Source of the DNA: an uncultured Chryseobacterium sp.
Lineage (GTDB): Bacteria; Bacteroidota; Bacteroidia; Flavobacteriales; Weeksellaceae
Direction: 5' to 3'
NCBI RefSeq assembly: GCF_936933875.1
Contig: NZ_CAKZIK010000080.1
Coordinates: forward strand, 1-23,670
Length of the DNA stretch: 23,670 nucleotides
The position numbers and the translations under genes are program-made. Under the pieces are notes generated by a model. The model had not been told where the DNA came from. It ran no database searches and worked only from the letters and a program-made list of their open reading frames with translations. Positions 8,088 through 14,487 of the stretch are shown piece after piece. Position 1 is the first letter of the stretch. Each line of letters begins with the position of its first letter.

Positions 8088-8586
8088 GAAAATTGATGAA
8101 AGAGATTTAGAATCTTTACGAAATATCAGCATTCAGACATTTAACGAAACTTTTTTTGAACTCAATTCCGAACAAGATATGCAACAATATATTTCGGAAT
8201 CTTTGAATGAAGAAAGGCTTTTGTTCGAACTTCAAAACCTAGATTCTGAATTTTATTTTGCGGAAGAAGAAGGAAAGGTTTTAGGCTATTTGAAGTTGAA
8301 TTTCAACACAGCACAAACCGAAAATTTCGATGAAAACCATTATGAAGTTGAAAGGATTTACGTTCTGAAAGAATTTTTAAGAATGAAAATTGGGCAGTTT
8401 CTGTTTTAAAAATCTTTAGAAATCGGTCAGGAGAAAAATCTTGAATTTGTTTGGCTAGGCGTTTGGGAAAAGAACGAAAGAGCCATTACCTTCTACGAAA
8501 AAAATGGATTTGAAACTGTCGGAAAACACGATTTCGTTTTGGGTGAAGATGTGCAAACCGACCTTATTATGAAAAGAAAAATTTAG
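8074..8586 (+). pseudogene. GNAT acetyltransferase interrupted by an in-frame TAA
   Basis: A GNAT-family N-acetyltransferase of about 170 codons that is broken once. The first part (MLTVRKIDERDLESLRNI to GQFLF) stops at TAA 8407-8409, codon 112. Without any frame change the frame then continues KSLEIGQEKNLEFVWLGVWEKNERAITFYEKNGF to a TAG at 8584-8586. That is a textbook GNAT C-terminus (WEKNxxAIxFYEKxGF). A single G-to-T change (GAA to TAA) explains the break. The truncated product would lose part of the acetyl-CoA fold, so it is probably inactive. The acetyl-CoA loop before the stop, EFLRMKIG, lacks the usual Gln/Arg-x-x-Gly pattern, which also hints at relaxed constraint. A GTG at 8071 is possible, but the ATG at 8074 is preferred. 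A base-calling error cannot be excluded. Confidence 0.85.
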
Positions 8587-8596
8587 AAAAATCACA

Positions 8597-8645
8597 ATTC
8601 ATAATTCACTATTACTCATCACTCATTACTCATTACTCATTAAAA
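8597..8645 (+). repeat. Degenerate 7-nt tandem repeat directly before the TatD start
   Basis: Seven consecutive 7-nt units run up to the ATG at 8646. Three are exactly ATTACTC (8611, 8625, 8632); ATCACTC (8618), ATTCACT (8604), ATTCATA (8597) and ATTAAAA (8639) are variants. The array fills the entire gap between the GNAT pseudogene and tatD and therefore forms the leader of the TatD reading frame. No ORF or promoter consensus is seen within it. Confidence 0.8.
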
Positions 8646-9410
8646 ATGATAGACACTCACACCCACTTATATTCCGAAGAATTCGACGAAGACCGCAAAG
8701 AAATGATTCAACGTGCTTTGGACAAAGGAATTTCCAAGTTTTACCTCCCGGCAATTGATTCCGAATATCATGAAAAAATGTTGGCCCTAGAGGCGGAATA
8801 TCCGAACCAAATTTTTTCCATGATGGGATTGCATCCCACCTACGTTAAGCCAGAAACTTTTGCACAGGAACTTGCTTTGGTAGAAAAATACTTAAACCAA
8901 AGACCTTTTTGTGCGATTGGCGAAATCGGAATTGATTTGTATTGGGATAAAACAACTTTGGATATTCAGGTAAAAGCCTTTGAAAAACAAATAGATTGGG
9001 CAATTGAAAGAGATTTGCCGATTGTAATTCACACGCGTGAAAGTTTTGATGAAACTTTTGAAGTTCTGGAGCGCAAAAACCACCCGAAACTTCGCGGTAT
9101 TTTCCACTGTTTCTCCGGAAATCTGGAACAGGCAAAACATGCGATTGATTTAGGCTTTGTTCTTGGAATTGGTGGAGTCGTGACGTTTAAAAACGGGAAA
9201 ATAGACCAGTTTCTCCATGAAATTCCTTTAGATAAAATCGTTCTGGAAACCGATTCTCCTTATCTCGCTCCGGTTCCACACCGCGGAAAACGCAACGAAA
9301 GTTCTTACCTCAATTTGGTTGCAGGAAAACTCGTAGATATTTACGGCGTCAGTTTTCAGGAAATTAGCAGGATTACGGATGCGAATGCAAACAAGGTTTT
9401 TGAAAAATAA
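8646..9410 (+). CDS. TatD family metal-dependent DNase
   Basis: A 254-residue TIM-barrel hydrolase of the TatD family. Members are cytoplasmic metal-dependent 3'-5' exonucleases or DNases linked to DNA repair and quality control. Metal-binding residues are all in place: His5 and His7 (DTHTHL), Glu93 (AIGEIGID), His129 (VIHTRE), His154 (FHCFSG) and Asp203 (ETDSPYLAP). The length is standard. The ATG directly follows a heptamer array, and the gene ends two nt before a terminator stem shared with the opposing helicase gene. It may be read from the polyprenyl synthase operon, since no separate promoter box is visible. Bacteria often carry several TatD paralogues, so no symbol is given. Confidence 0.94.
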   Translation: MIDTHTHLYSEEFDEDRKEMIQRALDKGISKFYLPAIDSEYHEKMLALEAEYPNQIFSMMGLHPTYVKPETFAQELALVEKYLNQRPFCAIGEIGIDLYWDKTTLDIQVKAFEKQIDWAIERDLPIVIHTRESFDETFEVLERKNHPKLRGIFHCFSGNLEQAKHAIDLGFVLGIGGVVTFKNGKIDQFLHEIPLDKIVLETDSPYLAPVPHRGKRNESSYLNLVAGKLVDIYGVSFQEISRITDANANKVFEK

Positions 9411-9434
9411 AAGTTGCATTTCTTGCAACTTTTT
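9409..9434. terminator. Bidirectional terminator between tatD-like gene and RhlE-like gene
   Basis: AAGTTGCA (9411-9418) pairs with TGCAACTT (9424-9431) around a 5-nt loop. A-T pairs extend the stem outward and a T run follows on the plus strand; on the minus strand the stem is followed by four T. It sits between converging stop codons at 9410 and 9437. Confidence 0.82.
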
Positions 9435-9436
9435 TA

Positions 9437-10708
9437 TTATTTCTTCCTGAAAAAACCTTTATTCTTCGGCTTTTTAAAGCCAATATCTTTTTTCTGCTGA
9501 GGTTTAGGCTTCGGTGTAAAAGGTTTATTATTGCTGTCGCGTTTCTGTTCCACCAAATCATCGGTGTGAAACAGATGGTCTTTTATTACCGGAATTTTTT
9601 TGCCAATAAGTTTTTCGGTATTTTTTAAATTGATCAAATCCAAACCGTCCACAAAAGAAATAGAGCGACCTTCATTTCCGGCTCTTCCCGTTCTTCCAAT
9701 ACGGTGAACATAAGTTTCAGAAACGTCAGAAAGTTCGAAGTTAATAACATGTTTCAGTTCATCAATATCAATTCCACGCGCTGCAATGTCGGTTGCTACT
9801 AAAACTCTTGTTTTTCCTGATTTAAAATTACTTAAAGCATTTTGCCTTGCGTTTTGTGATTTATTTCCGTGAATGGCTTCTGCAGAGATTTTATCTTTCT
9901 GAAGTTTTCTGGCAATTTTATCGGCGCCGTGTTTTGTTCTCGCAAATACCAAAACCGATTCTGAAATATCGTTCTGAAGAATGTGCGTCAGCAAATTCAG
10001 TTTATCGTCTTTATCCACAAAATACACCGACTGATGAATTGTTTCCGCAGTGGAAGAAACCGGCGTCACCGAAACTTTCACAGGATTTGTCAGCATCGAA
10101 TCTGCTAAATTTTTAATTTCGTTCGGAAAAGTAGCGGAGAAAAATAAAGTCTGTCTTTTCTGTGGAAGAAGCTTAACCACACGTTTTACATCGTGTACAA
10201 AACCCATGTCGAGCATTCTGTCGGCCTCATCTAAGACGAAAATCTGAAGGTTTTTAAGGGAAATAATTCCCTGAGAAATAAAATCGAGCAAACGTCCTGG
10301 AGTTGCCACCAAAATATCGACTCCTTTTCGCAATTTCGCTTCCTGCGCTCCCTGTTTTACGCCACCAAAAATCACCAAAGTTCTCAATGGCAAATGTCTT
10401 CCATAAGCATTAAAACTTTCTTCAATCTGAATCGCCAATTCACGCGTTGGCGTTAGAATTAAAGCTTTGATTTGATTGTTTTTGATGTTTTGCTGATGAA
10501 GATTTTGTAGAATTGGAATGGCAAAAGCAGCCGTTTTCCCGGTTCCCGTTTGGGCTGTTCCGAGCAAATCTTTCCCCTTCAAAATTTCAGGAATCGACTG
10601 TTGCTGAATGGGAGTTGGAGTTTCGTAACCTTCTTCCTGTAAAGCTTTGGAGATAGGTTCTAATAATTTTAGGTCTGTAAAATTCAAGATTTTAATTTTA
10701 AATGTCAT
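9437..10708 (-). CDS. rhlE: DEAD-box RNA helicase, RhlE-like
   Basis: A 423-residue ATP-dependent RNA helicase resembling RhlE, which acts in ribosome maturation and RNA turnover. Motifs in order: PTPIQQQSIP (31-40), motif I AQTGTGKT at 52-59, PTRELAIQ (87-94), TPGR, DEAD at 160-163, SAT at 191-193, ATDIAARGIDID, and HRIGRTGRAG. A short basic tail (KPKPQQKKDIGFKKPKN) replaces the DbpA domain seen in the other helicase of this window, which is why RhlE is favoured. The ATG at 10708 adds eight residues before the usual start NFTDLKLLEPI; a TTG eight codons in is an alternative. The leader upstream contains a hairpin with a U run and a -7 box about 100 nt from the ATG, so control at the level of the leader is possible. 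Confidence 0.92.
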   Translation of the reverse strand: MTFKIKILNFTDLKLLEPISKALQEEGYETPTPIQQQSIPEILKGKDLLGTAQTGTGKTAAFAIPILQNLHQQNIKNNQIKALILTPTRELAIQIEESFNAYGRHLPLRTLVIFGGVKQGAQEAKLRKGVDILVATPGRLLDFISQGIISLKNLQIFVLDEADRMLDMGFVHDVKRVVKLLPQKRQTLFFSATFPNEIKNLADSMLTNPVKVSVTPVSSTAETIHQSVYFVDKDDKLNLLTHILQNDISESVLVFARTKHGADKIARKLQKDKISAEAIHGNKSQNARQNALSNFKSGKTRVLVATDIAARGIDIDELKHVINFELSDVSETYVHRIGRTGRAGNEGRSISFVDGLDLINLKNTEKLIGKKIPVIKDHLFHTDDLVEQKRDSNNKPFTPKPKPQQKKDIGFKKPKNKGFFRKK

Positions 10709-10772
10709 TCATTTCAAAATTAAAAAGAGATTGTTGAATCTATTTACTCCTGCTGAATGACTGGTTTGTAAT

Positions 10773-10802
10773 AAAAAATTTCCCTCATTCGGAAGGAAAT
10801 TT
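10773..10802 (-). terminator. Terminator-like hairpin after the DUF6438 gene and in the RhlE leader
   Basis: On the minus strand AAATTTCC (10802-10795) pairs with GGAAATTT (10783-10776) around an 11-nt loop, and T residues follow (10781-10773). It lies 36 nt past the DUF6438 stop, so it can terminate that gene. It also falls just downstream of a -7 box at 10817-10810, which would place it at the very 5' end of the helicase transcript. Confidence 0.65.
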
Positions 10803-10809
10803 GGTCGCG

Positions 10810-10817
10810 CAAAGATA
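10810..10817 (-). promoter_or_regulatory. -7 box for the RhlE-like gene
   Basis: TATCTTTG on the minus strand (TAnnTTTG), within GCGTATCTTTGC (10819-10808), the same 12-mer as in front of the first DEAD-box gene. No TTG is present at the -33 position. A start here would give a leader of roughly 95 nt before the ATG at 10708. Confidence 0.5.
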
Positions 10818-10837
10818 CGCTAAATATTTTTGGGGAA

Positions 10838-11323
10838 TTATTTCACTTTCGTCCAAACCTGCGTTTTACGGAAGTCTTCCAAAAACTGGTAGATCTCGTC
10901 TAGTTTTTCTGTTCCGCCTTTTCCATAGTCTTCAATATACTTGGAAGTACCATCAGTATACGCAACTTTCAAATATGAAGTTGGTAGATCCGTAACATTT
11001 TTGTTTCCGTAATAACTGTTCAAAGACTTTAGGTTTGCGCTTTCTAAAAGTGAAATCAACTTGTCGTAATCTGCTTTTTTGATGGTTGCTGTAAAAGTCC
11101 CTTCGGGTTCTTTGTTGAAATCACCTTTTCCGCGTCCTTCTTCAAAAGTAAAATGCTGTGCTTCAATTACGGCCGTTCTGTCGGGATTAATTGTCATTTT
11201 AAAAATAGGGCAGAACCCGAAACAGGCTCCGGCTTCATATTCGATTTTAGCATATTTTGAATTATTTTGTGCGGTACAGTTCATTAATAAAACAAGAGCG
11301 AATAAACTTAATAGGTATTTCAT
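10838..11323 (-). CDS. DUF6438 lipoprotein of unknown function
   Basis: A 161-residue predicted lipoprotein. The N-terminus MKYLLSLFALVLLMNC carries a hydrophobic segment and a lipobox-like end with Cys16 as the lipidated residue, so the mature protein should be membrane-anchored in the envelope. The body matches the DUF6438 family as I recall it: EYEAGACFGFCPIFKMTI near the N-terminus, then a Cys-x3-Cys (CFGFC) pair, DYDKLISLLESANLKSL in the middle and a TDGTSKYIEDYG turn. No function is known. The gene lies downstream of obg but is separated from it by a terminator. A TAAATTTA sequence just before the ATG is one base from the -7 consensus and may be its promoter. Confidence 0.75.
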   Translation of the reverse strand: MKYLLSLFALVLLMNCTAQNNSKYAKIEYEAGACFGFCPIFKMTINPDRTAVIEAQHFTFEEGRGKGDFNKEPEGTFTATIKKADYDKLISLLESANLKSLNSYYGNKNVTDLPTSYLKVAYTDGTSKYIEDYGKGGTEKLDEIYQFLEDFRKTQVWTKVK

Positions 11324-11361
11324 AATGTAAATTTACGCTGAAACTTCAACAATTAAGCCAT

Positions 11362-11391
11362 AAAAAAAGGATTTGAAAAAAAGTCAAACCC
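11362..11391 (-). terminator. Rho-independent terminator after obg
   Basis: On the minus strand GGGTTTGA (11391-11384) pairs with TCAAATCC (11376-11369), with one G-U pair and a 7-nt loop. Seven T follow (11368-11362). It begins 27 nt past the obg stop codon. Confidence 0.8.
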
Positions 11392-11417
11392 TTAATATTC
11401 TGTGTAAATTGTAATAA

Positions 11418-12401
11418 TTATCCGTGAAGATGTTTCCAAATCACATCCTTCAATTCCGTTAAACCTTCTCCGGTAACGCCCGAAAAGAATAATGGCTGTT
11501 TGTTTTCCGGGAATTCTGCCGAGATTTCTTTTTTCAGTTCATCATCCAATAAATCTGCTTTTGAAACTGAAATAATAAAATCTTTATCCAACAGTTCTGG
11601 GTTGTATTCTTTCAATTCATTTTCCAAAATTTTGAATTCCTGATAATGGTCTTCAGAATCGGCAGGAATTAAAAAGAGTAGGATAGAATTACGTTCAATA
11701 TGCCTTAGGAAACGATGTCCCAAACCTTTTCCTTCCGCAGCACCTTCAATAATTCCGGGAATGTCGGCCATTACAAAAGATTTGTAATTTCTGTAATTAA
11801 CGATTCCAAGGTTCGGTGTTAAAGTCGTAAAAGCGTAGTTGGCAATTTTGGGTTTTGCTGCAGAAACCGCCGCCAAAAGTGTTGATTTTCCTGCATTCGG
11901 GAAACCAACTAAACCAACATCTGCCAAAACTTTCAGTTCGAAAACTACATAACCTTCTTCACCGGGAAGTCCTGGTTGTGCGTATCTCGGCGTTTGATTC
12001 GTAGAAGATTTAAAATGCTCGTTTCCAAGTCCGCCTTTTCCACCATGCATCAGAATGATTTCCTGTTTGTCTTCAAGAATTTCGCCCATAATTTCACCGT
12101 CTTCATTTTTGGCAATGGTTCCAATCGGAACATCGATGTAGATATCTTCACCGTCAGCTCCGGTTAACTGCGATTTTGCACCGTTTTGTCCGCGCTGTGC
12201 TTTGATGTGGCGAGTATAGCGAAGTGGAAGCAAAGTCCATTCATGAGCATTTCCTCGCATAATAACATGTCCGCCTCTTCCGCCGTCTCCACCATCGGGA
12301 CCACCTTTCGGAATATATTTTTCACGACGTAGGTGCGCAGAACCAGCGCCTCCGTGTCCACTCGTACAGTGAATTTTTACGTAATCTACAAAGTTTGACA
12401 T
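11418..12401 (-). CDS. obg: GTPase Obg (CgtA)
   Basis: A 327-residue essential P-loop GTPase that binds the large ribosomal subunit and links ribosome assembly to growth and stringent control. The Gly-rich Obg fold spans about residues 1-158 (GHGGAGSAHLRREKYIPKGG, GGDGGRGG, GGKGGLGNEHFKSS). The G domain follows with G1 GFPNAGKS at 166-173, switch TT at 192-193, G3 DIPG at 213-216 and G4 SKAD at 280-283 in place of the usual NKxD. The protein ends after the G domain with no C-terminal OCT extension. The ATG is close to the end of a palindromic repeat. hpt, adk and obg all lie on this strand in that order, a grouping common in flavobacteria. Confidence 0.96.
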   Translation of the reverse strand: MSNFVDYVKIHCTSGHGGAGSAHLRREKYIPKGGPDGGDGGRGGHVIMRGNAHEWTLLPLRYTRHIKAQRGQNGAKSQLTGADGEDIYIDVPIGTIAKNEDGEIMGEILEDKQEIILMHGGKGGLGNEHFKSSTNQTPRYAQPGLPGEEGYVVFELKVLADVGLVGFPNAGKSTLLAAVSAAKPKIANYAFTTLTPNLGIVNYRNYKSFVMADIPGIIEGAAEGKGLGHRFLRHIERNSILLFLIPADSEDHYQEFKILENELKEYNPELLDKDFIISVSKADLLDDELKKEISAEFPENKQPLFFSGVTGEGLTELKDVIWKHLHG

Positions 12402-12416
12402 ACAAACGATTTTTTG

Positions 12417-12481
12417 TCATTGCGAGGAGGAACGACGAAGCAATCCTTATTAACGGATTGCTTCACGATGTTCGCAATGAC
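12417..12481. repeat. Imperfect palindromic repeat (REP/MITE-like) between adk and obg
   Basis: Outer arms GTCATTGCGA (12417-12426) and TCGCAATGAC (12472-12481) and inner arms GAAGCAATCC (12437-12446) and GGATTGCTTC (12455-12464) are perfect complements, separated by an unpaired internal loop and an 8-nt apex. The sequence type (ATTGCGAGG...GAAGCAATC) resembles dispersed intergenic palindromes I recall from several bacterial genomes. Only one copy is in this window. It fills the adk-obg gap and would form a strong hairpin in the mRNA 16 nt before the obg ATG. Confidence 0.8.
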
Positions 12482-12485
12482 GATT

Positions 12486-13064
12486 TTATTTAATTTTCTC
12501 TACTTCTGCATAAAGTTTCTGCGAAATTTCATCAATTTCACCCACGCCGTTTACTTCAACATATTTTCCCTGTTGTTTGTATAGTTCAGCAACTTCAGCA
12601 GTTTTTGCGTAATATTCTTTAATTCTGTTGCGGATAATTTCTTCGTTGGAATCGTCTGTTCTGCCGGAAGTTTCTCCTCTTTTCAAAAGCCTTTGCACCA
12701 AAGTTTCATCTTCCACAACCAAAGAGAGACAAACTGAAATATCGTCGTTCAGTTCTTCTTTCACAATATTTTCTAAAGCCTCTGTTTGTGCAGCTGTTCT
12801 TGGGAAACCATCGAAGATAAATCCTGCAGCGTCGGTAGGTTTTCTCACTTCGTCAATCAGCATGTCAATAGTAACCTGATCCGGAACCAATTCTCCTTTG
12901 TCGATATAAGATTTTGCCAGTTTACCCAATTCCGTATCATTTTTCATGTTATAACGGAATAAATCTCCTGTAGAAATCTGCTTCAGGTTAAATTTTTCAA
13001 TCAGGTTTTGTGCTTGTGTACCTTTTCCGCTTCCCGGAGGACCGAATAGAACGATGTTGATCAT
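12486..13064 (-). CDS. adk: Adenylate kinase
   Basis: A 192-residue cytoplasmic enzyme interconverting ATP + AMP and 2 ADP. The P-loop GPPGSGKGT lies at 8-16, the AMP-site segment STGDLFR at 31-37 and DGFPR at 85-89; the LID region (RLLKRGETSGRTDD) is of the short type, without a zinc-binding insert. The frame is open upstream to 13169, but those codons translate a heptamer repeat and non-conserved sequence. MINIVLFGPPGSGKG begins exactly where adenylate kinases begin, so the ATG at 13064 is used. It lies between hpt and obg on the same strand, with repeats on both sides. Confidence 0.95.
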   Translation of the reverse strand: MINIVLFGPPGSGKGTQAQNLIEKFNLKQISTGDLFRYNMKNDTELGKLAKSYIDKGELVPDQVTIDMLIDEVRKPTDAAGFIFDGFPRTAAQTEALENIVKEELNDDISVCLSLVVEDETLVQRLLKRGETSGRTDDSNEEIIRNRIKEYYAKTAEVAELYKQQGKYVEVNGVGEIDEISQKLYAEVEKIK

Positions 13065-13074
13065 TTTTTTTGGT

Positions 13075-13109
13075 GCATTCAGCTTTCGGCTTTCGGCTTT
13101 CAGCTTTTG
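13075..13109 (-). repeat. Heptamer array before adk (left arm of inverted repeat)
   Basis: Five 7-nt units on the plus strand: GCATTCA, GCTTTCG twice, GCTTTCA and GCTTTTG. The array ends 10 nt before the adk ATG on the minus strand. Units 13082-13109 match the reverse complement of 13529-13556 at 23 of 28 positions. Confidence 0.85.
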
Positions 13110-13131
13110 TCTGCAGTATTTATTATTAGAC

Positions 13132-13524
13132 TTATTTTTTGTTTCCTTTCTCTTTATTTTTCTTATCAATATCTTCCTGAATCTTCAGAATGAGTTTTGA
13201 TATTTTCATTTTTAATTCTTCCGATTTTGGTGAAATTTCTGCGTAATCTTGATCACTAATAAATCCTAAATCATGCGAAAGTAAAAGTGCATAATCTACT
13301 TCAAATGAACTTCCCGACGCAATAGTGAGCATTCTTTTAAAATCTTCATCACTTCCTCTTCCACAGCCTTCCACAATATTGAAGTTTACTGAAATAATTG
13401 CTCGTCTTAATTGAGATGTCATTCCAAAAATTTCTTCTCTCGGAAATCATTCGGAAATTTTATAGACTTCCAAAGCAAGATGATGCCCGAGTTTCCAAAT
13501 TTCATATTTCTTATAATCCCTCAT
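13132..13524 (-). pseudogene. Four-helix-bundle (S23/TIGR02436) protein interrupted by in-frame TGA
   Basis: A small helical protein of the four-helix-bundle family (PF05635/TIGR02436). Relatives are encoded in 23S rRNA intervening sequences and include the Avd accessory proteins of diversity-generating retroelements. The full frame begins at ATG 13524 with MRDYKKYEIWKLGHHLALEV, runs to ISE, then meets TGA at 13449-13447 (codon 26). It continues without frame change as FPREEIFGMTSQLRRAIISV to the TAA ending at 13132. The family normally has Trp at this place (WFPREE), so one TGG-to-TGA change accounts for the break. Translation could restart at Met35 (13422), giving 96 residues that lack helix 1. 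It is flanked by inverted heptamer arrays and sits between hpt and adk. Confidence 0.85.
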
Positions 13525-13528
13525 TTGC

Positions 13529-13556
13529 TGAATGCTGAAAGCCGATTGCCGAAAGC
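13529..13556 (+). repeat. Heptamer array before four-helix-bundle gene (right arm of inverted repeat)
   Basis: Four 7-nt units on the plus strand: TGAATGC, TGAAAGC, CGATTGC, CGAAAGC. It lies 4 nt from the ATG of the broken four-helix-bundle gene and 6 nt from the hpt stop, in the opposite orientation to the array at 13075-13109. Confidence 0.8.
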
Positions 13557-13562
13557 TTTACA

Positions 13563-14117
13563 TTAATGATTGATTCTTCCCTCAGAAAGTTGATACAAAT
13601 CCGGCAGATTTCTACCCAGTTCATCGTAATCCAAACCGTAGCCCAAAACAAATTTGTTAGGAATTTCTTTCGCCACATAATCAATGGTGAAATCTTTTTT
13701 GAAAACTTCAGGTTTCAATAATAATGAAGCCACTTTCAAAGATTTTGGACGCTGTGTATTTTTGAAATATTCGAAAAGACTTTCAATGGTGTTTCCGGTA
13801 TCAACGATGTCTTCCATCAAAATAATGTGACGGCCCTCAACTTCCTTAGTTAAGTCCATTTTTTTGTAAACAATCCCTGTAGATTGGGTTCCCGCATAAG
13901 AACTCACCTGAAGAAATGCTACTTCACATTTCCCGGGATAATATTTCATAAAATCGGCAAAAAACATAAAAACACCATTCAGAACACCAATAAAAACGGG
14001 CGTTTCGTCTTGATAATCTTCATGAATTTTTAGGGCTAAATTTTTTACAATTTCCTGAATTTCATCGTGTTTCAGGTAAGGTACGAATTCTTTATCGTGA
14101 ATTTTTACGGTATCCAT
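13563..14117 (-). CDS. hpt: Hypoxanthine phosphoribosyltransferase
   Basis: A 184-residue purine salvage enzyme that joins hypoxanthine or guanine to PRPP, giving IMP or GMP, in the cytoplasm. The PRPP loop EDIVDTGNT is at 102-110. GVLNGVFMFFADF (44-56), the SSYAGTQSTG flexible loop (72-81) and the C-terminal base-binding region (FVLGYGLDYDELGRNLPDLY) are all present. The frame is open to an ATG at 14138, but that codon overlaps a TAAATTTG -7 box (14143-14136), so the next ATG at 14117 is used, and the protein from there matches family length. It heads the hpt-adk-obg series. Confidence 0.94.
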   Translation of the reverse strand: MDTVKIHDKEFVPYLKHDEIQEIVKNLALKIHEDYQDETPVFIGVLNGVFMFFADFMKYYPGKCEVAFLQVSSYAGTQSTGIVYKKMDLTKEVEGRHIILMEDIVDTGNTIESLFEYFKNTQRPKSLKVASLLLKPEVFKKDFTIDYVAKEIPNKFVLGYGLDYDELGRNLPDLYQLSEGRINH

Positions 14118-14135
14118 ATAACGCTTTCCAAAGTG

Positions 14136-14143
14136 CAAATTTA
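14136..14143 (-). promoter_or_regulatory. -7 box for hpt
   Basis: TAAATTTG on the minus strand fits TAnnTTTG and lies 18 nt before the ATG at 14117. No -33 TTG is visible at the usual spacing. Confidence 0.55.
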
Positions 14144-14430
14144 CAAAAAATTAAAAGATATTTTGTAGTTAAGATTCCTCTAACAATTAACGCAAGTTCT
14201 CCGGTAAATACGCAAATGGCGTCGGAAGCTTCCTTCAAAGCAAAAAAGTGATTTGATAGTGATGCATTTCGCTACTTGGATTGTTTTGCTTATTGGAGCA
14301 ACAGAATTAAAATGCTATAAATTCTTGCTGCGGAATTACTTTTGCCACCTATTTTTTATTTGTGAATGAACAGTGTTACCAAAAAATCGGATTAATTTTT
14401 TTGAAAATCTAAAATCTTTTTCCATAATTT
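14144..14430. other. Gene-free stretch between divergent hpt and purA
   Basis: This forms most of a roughly 340-nt divergent intergenic region. I see no tRNA, convincing small ORF, repeat or terminator in it. A short plus-strand frame near 14262-14367 reads IVLLIGATELK, faintly like a membrane-protein remnant, but it is too short and degenerate to call. The right end holds the purA promoter. Confidence 0.6.
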
Positions 14431-14461
14431 TTGCCCAAAGATTTTATTAAAACTAAATTTG
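14431..14461 (+). promoter_or_regulatory. Bacteroidota -33/-7 promoter for purA
   Basis: TTG at 14431-14433 and TAAATTTG at 14454-14461 are separated by 20 nt, close to the ideal spacing for the housekeeping sigma factor of Bacteroidota. It is the best-formed promoter in the window. The implied leader is about 20 nt and A-rich before the ATG at 14488. Confidence 0.78.
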
Positions 14462-14487
14462 TACGAATCTAAAAAAAGTAAAAATTT

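Larger units (their letters stand above)
13082..13556. mobile_element. Candidate 475-bp inverted-repeat-bounded cassette with four-helix-bundle gene
   Basis: Inverted arms at 13082-13109 and 13529-13556 match at 23 of 28 positions, and their outermost nine positions are identical (GCTTTCGGC). They enclose one gene, a four-helix-bundle protein that is itself broken. The segment separates hpt from adk, which are commonly neighbours in flavobacteria. No transposase is present and no clear target-site duplication is seen, so mobility is inferred from the boundaries and from the family's known occurrence in insertions. Confidence 0.45.

Noticed and set aside
13065..13169. N-terminal extension of adenylate kinase
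   Set aside because: These codons translate the heptamer array and intergenic sequence; the family N-terminus begins at MINIVLFGPPGSGKG.
14262..14367. Possible remnant of a membrane protein (IVLLIGATELK)
   Set aside because: It is too short, with no continuing similarity in any frame; chance cannot be excluded.
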